Positions 7,036-10,041 of a stretch of DNA of 10,041 bases are shown here, piece after piece (the first letter of the stretch is position 1; every line of letters begins with the position of its first letter). The position numbers and the translations under genes were made by a program. The notes under the pieces were generated by a model. That model did not search any database and was not told the origin of the DNA. It was given only the letters and a program-made list of their open reading frames with translations. The stretch lies in contig JALLAP010000913.1 of assembly GCA_036939355.1 (NCBI GenBank), positions 1 to 10,041 of the forward strand. Reading direction: 5' to 3'. This stretch comes from Thalassiosira profunda (taxonomy: Eukaryota > Bacillariophyta > Thalassiosirophyceae > Thalassiosirales > Thalassiosiraceae).

Positions 7036-7511
7036 ATGATGGGATCGTCCGCCAGCAAGCCGACGGAAAAGGAGGTGGTCTGCATCGACTGCGACCGCAA
7101 GACGCAAAAGGACCTTCCCGCGGACGATCGCGCCTCGGGCGAGGGGATGCCGTGCGAAGAGATCTATGCACGCGTCGGTGAGTGCACAAGATGTGCGCAG
7201 TTGATGCAAGTTGATGTGTGTGCTTTGGGAAGATGAATAATCGCCTCTCACCCCTCTTCTGGTTGCATCAAACATATCGCAGAGTCGTGCATGGACAAAC
7301 ATCAGGGGCAGAGTAAGTTGACAGAACGCTCTCATCTATTCACCATGCGCCGCTCCTCCGACATGATATGTGATACTAACACTACTTGATCCACACCATT
7401 CATCTCTGGAAAGTTGCCCCCTGTACGAAGGAGTGGGACGACTTTAAGGCATGCCACTCAAAAAGCATACGAAGACGGGAAGAGCTCGACAATGCATTGT
7501 CGAAGGAGTAG
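7036..7511 (+). CDS. Twin CX9C (CHCH) protein, MIC19-like candidate, 3 exons
   Basis: Exons are 7036-7177, 7283-7312 and 7414-7511, with GT-AG introns of 105 and 101 nt. The second intron has a textbook TACTAAC branch site at 7374-7380. The product is 89 residues from the first ATG, or 88 from the second ATG at 7039, which has the better context (A at -3, G at +4). Cys40, 50, 61 and 71 (first-ATG numbering) give C-x9-C-x10-C-x9-C, a coiled-coil-helix domain with two disulfides. Such proteins are normally trapped in the mitochondrial intermembrane space by the Mia40/Erv1 relay. An extra CxxC (Cys16, Cys19) lies upstream. Starting at 7039 the protein begins MGSSASK, an N-myristoylation consensus. 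Together with the C-terminal CHCH and the x10 spacing this recalls MIC19/CHCHD3 of the MICOS complex, but it lacks the long middle region. CHCH is secure; MIC19 kinship is tentative. Confidence 0.87.
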
Positions 7512-7597
7512 AGCAGGGATATCTACTCTGCATTAAAGCTACTCGGGTGGTCACACGACAACATAACTCATGCAACCGAAAAGAAAGATCTCCTCAT

Positions 7598-7712
7598 CTC
7601 CAGCAATGTCCTGCTGCCTTGCAGTGTGGCATCAAATAGCAGCAAAGGATCCACCTCCAGCAATGTCCTGCTGCCTTGCAGTGTGGCATCAAATAGCAGC
7701 AAAGGATCCACC
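7598..7712. repeat. Perfect 57-nt tandem duplication over the homeodomain gene stop codon
   Basis: Bases 7598-7654 and 7655-7711 are identical, and one further base matches (58-nt identity at period 57). On the minus strand the proximal copy contains the last codons and TGA (7691-7689) of the homeodomain gene. The distal copy repeats this sequence, including a second TGA at 7634-7632, in the 3' UTR. The protein is unchanged whether or not the duplication is real. It occupies most of the 177-nt gap between the convergent CHCH and homeodomain genes. Confidence 0.95.
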
Positions 7713-9334
7713 AACACTGTCGTCCATCACCGACGCATTCTCGCCGTGCGGGAAGGCCAACAGCGCATTGGCATCCAGTAGCATCTGCGCTCCACCGGCG
7801 CGCTCAAATGCAAAGCACGGCGACAGGTCGAAGGGAGCCTCGGACATTTGGTTCAGCACAGGGGGAGGAGCACTAGCCTCCATGCTTGCGAAGCTCCTTT
7901 TGCGGGATTTGGCGTTCTTCGCCTTCGCCTTGTTGCCCCTCACCCAATTGGCTAGCGGGACGGAGTATTTGCCGTCGAAGGCAAAGTAGGTCTCTCCATT
8001 CCACTGATCGAGCGAACGCAGCTCCTTGTCTTCGTAGATGCGCAGGCTATGTCGACACAGAGTGCAATGTATGAGAGATGCTGAGAATGAGAGCGCTCGC
8101 GCAGGCGGCCACCAGTACTTACCTGTCTTCAACCAACAGTGTTGCCGGGCGCTTCATGTCGAATGCCGTTGCGATGGACTGCGTATTGATTCGACAATTA
8201 TGTGCGAGAGAAGAACCGGTAGCGAGTTAGCCGAGATCACGCCAACTCACCTTCCTCCAACGCCGCGTGCGGTTGTTGACAAGGAAGTTTGTCACTTTCG
8301 CTTCCGCGATTTTCACCATAGCCTCGCGATACTCAGCTTTGCCCAAGCCTTGGAGCGACTCGCCCTCTTTTTCAGTGACCGAAATGCAACCTTGTTTGAC
8401 GAGGAACTCGGCGAGTTGCTGCAGCATTAGTTCGTCGGGGAAGGGGTGGATCCAGTTGCTCGCCAGCCAATGGCTCATGTAAACCCCAAAAGCCTCGTCG
8501 GAAGGCACGCCTTCAGGGCTGAAGGCCTCCAAAGGAAAGGGAGATACCTCCAAACCGAAAGAAAGGCGAGATGAAGCCCGAGGACCACCGGACCTGGGCG
8601 CTTCCCTGATCATCTCAATGAGTGCCACCATCTGAGCGGTGGCGTCTCCGATGGCCAGTGAGTGGGGAACGCCGTTGACGACCTTTTCAAGGAAAGCCTG
8701 CTGCACGCGATGGTAGGAAGGGAGGCACTGCTCTTTGCCTGCCGACTCCAGCTCGAAGTTGGATGCGAGCGTGTCCAAGATGGCCACTTGCGCCGAATCG
8801 CCGGTGGTATCGGACGGTTTCCACTCGTTCACCTCGTCTCGCGCGAGTGCCGCGCCTTGCGTCGATGCGATCAACGCTTCCACCGCGCGATCGTCGTGCT
8901 GATCGGTGGGGATGGTGCCCATCGAACCTTCCGCCATTGACACGATCTTCTGGATCATTTCCAGCGGAGTCAAGCCTGCCCACGAGCGCCCACCGACCTG
9001 GTTGGTGTCGCATGATGGCATGGGGTAAAGGATTTTACGCTGTTCGGCGGCCAGGAAGCTTGAAGCAGCTTCGGTGTCGACCGTTTCAAAAGACGACGAA
9101 NAGGATTTTACGCTGTTCGGCGGCCAGGAAGCTTGAAGCAGCTTCGGTGTCGACCGTTTCAAAAGACGACGAATTGGTGAGAGATGGCACCGACAAATCG
9201 CCGGGGGCGTGGCCCATCGCGAAGGAAGAGGCCATGCTGGTGTTTGGGGGTTGGCGGTCGAGGAGCCGAGAGGGAGAAGCGACGAGCGAGGAAAGTGAGC
9301 TAGTGGAAGAAGAAGAGTGTGCAAGGTCGCACAT
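7689..9334 (-). CDS. TALE/KN-type homeodomain protein, 3 exons, frame broken by an assembly-like duplication
   Basis: Exons are 9334-8251, 8178-8123 and 8046-7689, with GT-AG introns of 72 and 76 nt. Exon 1 as given shifts frame because a 72-73-nt sequence occurs twice around an N at 9101. Counting one copy makes it 1,011 nt (337 codons) and the whole protein 474 residues. The start is the first ATG after an in-frame TAG. Residues 1-255 contain no domain I recognise and begin Ser-rich. Residues about 261-337 resemble a TALE (KN) homeodomain: WLASNWIHPFPDE (265-277), a second helix to about 290, then KVTNFLVNNRTRRWRK (322-337) as recognition helix, keeping the Asn51 and Arg53 equivalents. The usual Trp48-Phe49 pair reads Phe-Leu, and the turn between helices 2 and 3 is about 20 residues longer than normal. 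A basic cluster at 395-406 could be a nuclear localisation signal. Likely a DNA-binding transcription factor. The start codon is only 90 nt from the upstream ABC1K stop. Confidence 0.82.
9029..9173. repeat. 72-bp direct repeat flanking a single N (probable unmerged contig overlap)
   Basis: Bases 9029-9100 and 9102-9173 are identical over 72 nt and are separated only by N at 9101. If N is A, the unit is 73 nt. Both copies lie in exon 1 of the homeodomain gene. Because 73 is not a multiple of three, the second copy shifts the frame. Removing one copy joins the N-terminal frame (starting at 9334) to the downstream frame exactly. An N between identical ends is the usual trace of two contigs that overlapped but were not merged. 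Confidence 0.95.
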
Positions 9335-9424
9335 TTTATCTGTCGCGAGCTATCAAGGATAAATCGAGTTAAAGTGGAGAACTACGCACGCGTGTCTACA
9401 GTGAGCAAGCATAAGGCTTTCATC

Positions 9425-10041
9425 TTAACTCGCAGTTGCAATGCCCAGCACATTTCGTATCGCCCTCGAGCTCCGTATTTCCAGGACTTCCACCGCCACC
9501 ATCTGAATGACGTTCGTGAGCTCGGCCAGGAGTGGAGCGGCTAGTTCCCGCCGTTCCCCGTCGCTGAAAAGAGACAAGAGCGTTGTGGCGAATTCCCCGG
9601 CGAGCTTCAACCGCTCTTGCCGCTGCTCGTCTTTGTTCTCCTCGCCCACCACAAGCGCCGACTGCAGCACATCGACGAGCTCTCGCATCTCTTCAATCCT
9701 CCTCGTGTTGACAGGACCGTTCCCGCCCGGCAGAGGGCGAACGAGGCCTCGAGACAATCGAAGCAAGCTGCTCTCTCCCATGCTGGCCATCCCGTCAACG
9801 GCCTCAGCCAGCTCGTGCACCAGTGGCTCTTTCAGGAAGAGGCCCGTGGGAGACGTCATGAACCGAAGGAACATATCTATTGTCTTCCTCGACACGCTCA
9901 CTTTGTCATCGATGTTGTCGTTCGACGGGTCGTAGGATCGACTGGCCTTTTCTGCGAGAGTCAGCAGGTCTCGAAGCCGCCCCCATTCCACTTCTCTCTT
10001 CTTGCCATCGACTGTAAGCAGCCTCACAAGCAGGTCGTCGA
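9425..10041 (-). CDS. Plastid-type ABC1 kinase (ABC1K), C-terminal part, 5' truncated by window edge
   Basis: The frame enters from the right edge and ends with TAA at 9427-9425, giving 204 visible C-terminal residues with no ATG start in view. The beginning, DDLLVRLLTVDGKK, then VEWGRLRDLLTLAEKA, matches the region after the kinase core in plant and cyanobacterial ABC1K proteins (a (F/D)GK-x-x-W-x-RLxxLL pattern). It is followed by MFLRFMTSPTGLFLKEPLVH and ELAEAVDGM, like the FLF-S-x-x-G and D-E-L-V-x-A-x-D segment of that clade. The kinase motifs (KxGQ, DPHPGN) lie beyond the window, so activity cannot be judged. Plant members sit in plastoglobules or plastid membranes and influence prenylquinone and pigment metabolism. 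This subtype differs clearly from the ADCK1-like gene at 1275-3465. The assignment rests on a partial sequence. Confidence 0.75.
   Translation of the reverse strand, partial: DDLLVRLLTVDGKKREVEWGRLRDLLTLAEKASRSYDPSNDNIDDKVSVSRKTIDMFLRFMTSPTGLFLKEPLVHELAEAVDGMASMGESSLLRLSRGLVRPLPGGNGPVNTRRIEEMRELVDVLQSALVVGEENKDEQRQERLKLAGEFATTLLSLFSDGERRELAAPLLAELTNVIQMVAVEVLEIRSSRAIRNVLGIATAS

Noticed and set aside
8227..9324. Minus-strand frame starting at 9324 through the N as the homeodomain protein N-terminus
   Set aside because: It begins at a GTG and passes through the second duplicate in the wrong frame. The frame starting at 9334 gives the better N-terminus once one copy is removed.
8763..9362. Plus-strand open frame of 199 codons through the N
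   Set aside because: It runs antisense to the homeodomain gene, crosses the suspected assembly error and shows no domain.

Overview
This is a stretch of nuclear DNA from a eukaryotic microalga, most likely a photosynthetic stramenopile (ochrophyte) or another alga with a red-derived secondary plastid. Several things point there: short GT-AG introns (12 reconstructed by hand, 70-105 nt), densely packed genes, an ITP pyrophosphatase with a signal peptide followed by a Phe at the predicted cleavage site (the ASAFAP-type bipartite plastid leader), and a C-terminal ABC1 kinase fragment of the plastid/cyanobacterial type. I cannot name the species.

Layout from left to right. 1-1235 (+): 3' part of a gene for a BAR-like protein with a long acidic N-terminal region. 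1275-3465 (-): a four-exon ADCK1-like ABC1/UbiB kinase, probably mitochondrial. 3466-4514: the largest gene-poor interval, a divergent promoter region holding a long foldback repeat, ACGT-type palindromes and several upstream ORFs. 4515-5369 (+): an intronless six-TM Frag1/DRAM/Sfk1-like membrane protein. 5464-6728 (-): a six-exon ITPA/HAM1 pyrophosphatase with a plastid leader and an 18-nt microexon. 6729-7035: a second divergent promoter with a C-rich tract. 7036-7511 (+): a three-exon twin CX9C (CHCH) protein with a possible N-myristoylation signal, resembling a minimal MIC19. 7598-7712: a perfect 57-nt tandem duplication at the 3' end of the next gene. 7689-9334 (-): a three-exon TALE/KN-type homeodomain protein. 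Its reading frame is broken only by a 73-nt duplication around a single N, most simply an assembly error. 9425-10041 (-): the C-terminal 204 residues of a plastid-type ABC1 kinase that runs off the right edge.

Neighbouring genes alternate in orientation, with convergent gaps of about 39, 94 and 177 nt. They do not form an obvious pathway. The loose common theme is organelle biology: two ABC1-family kinases of different subtypes, an imported mitochondrial-type CHCH protein, and a plastid nucleotide-sanitation enzyme. I see no mobile element, virus, CRISPR, rRNA or tRNA. The observations most worth following are the plastid ITPase, the unusual homeodomain, the possible myristoylated CHCH protein, the foldback repeat and the N-flanked duplication.
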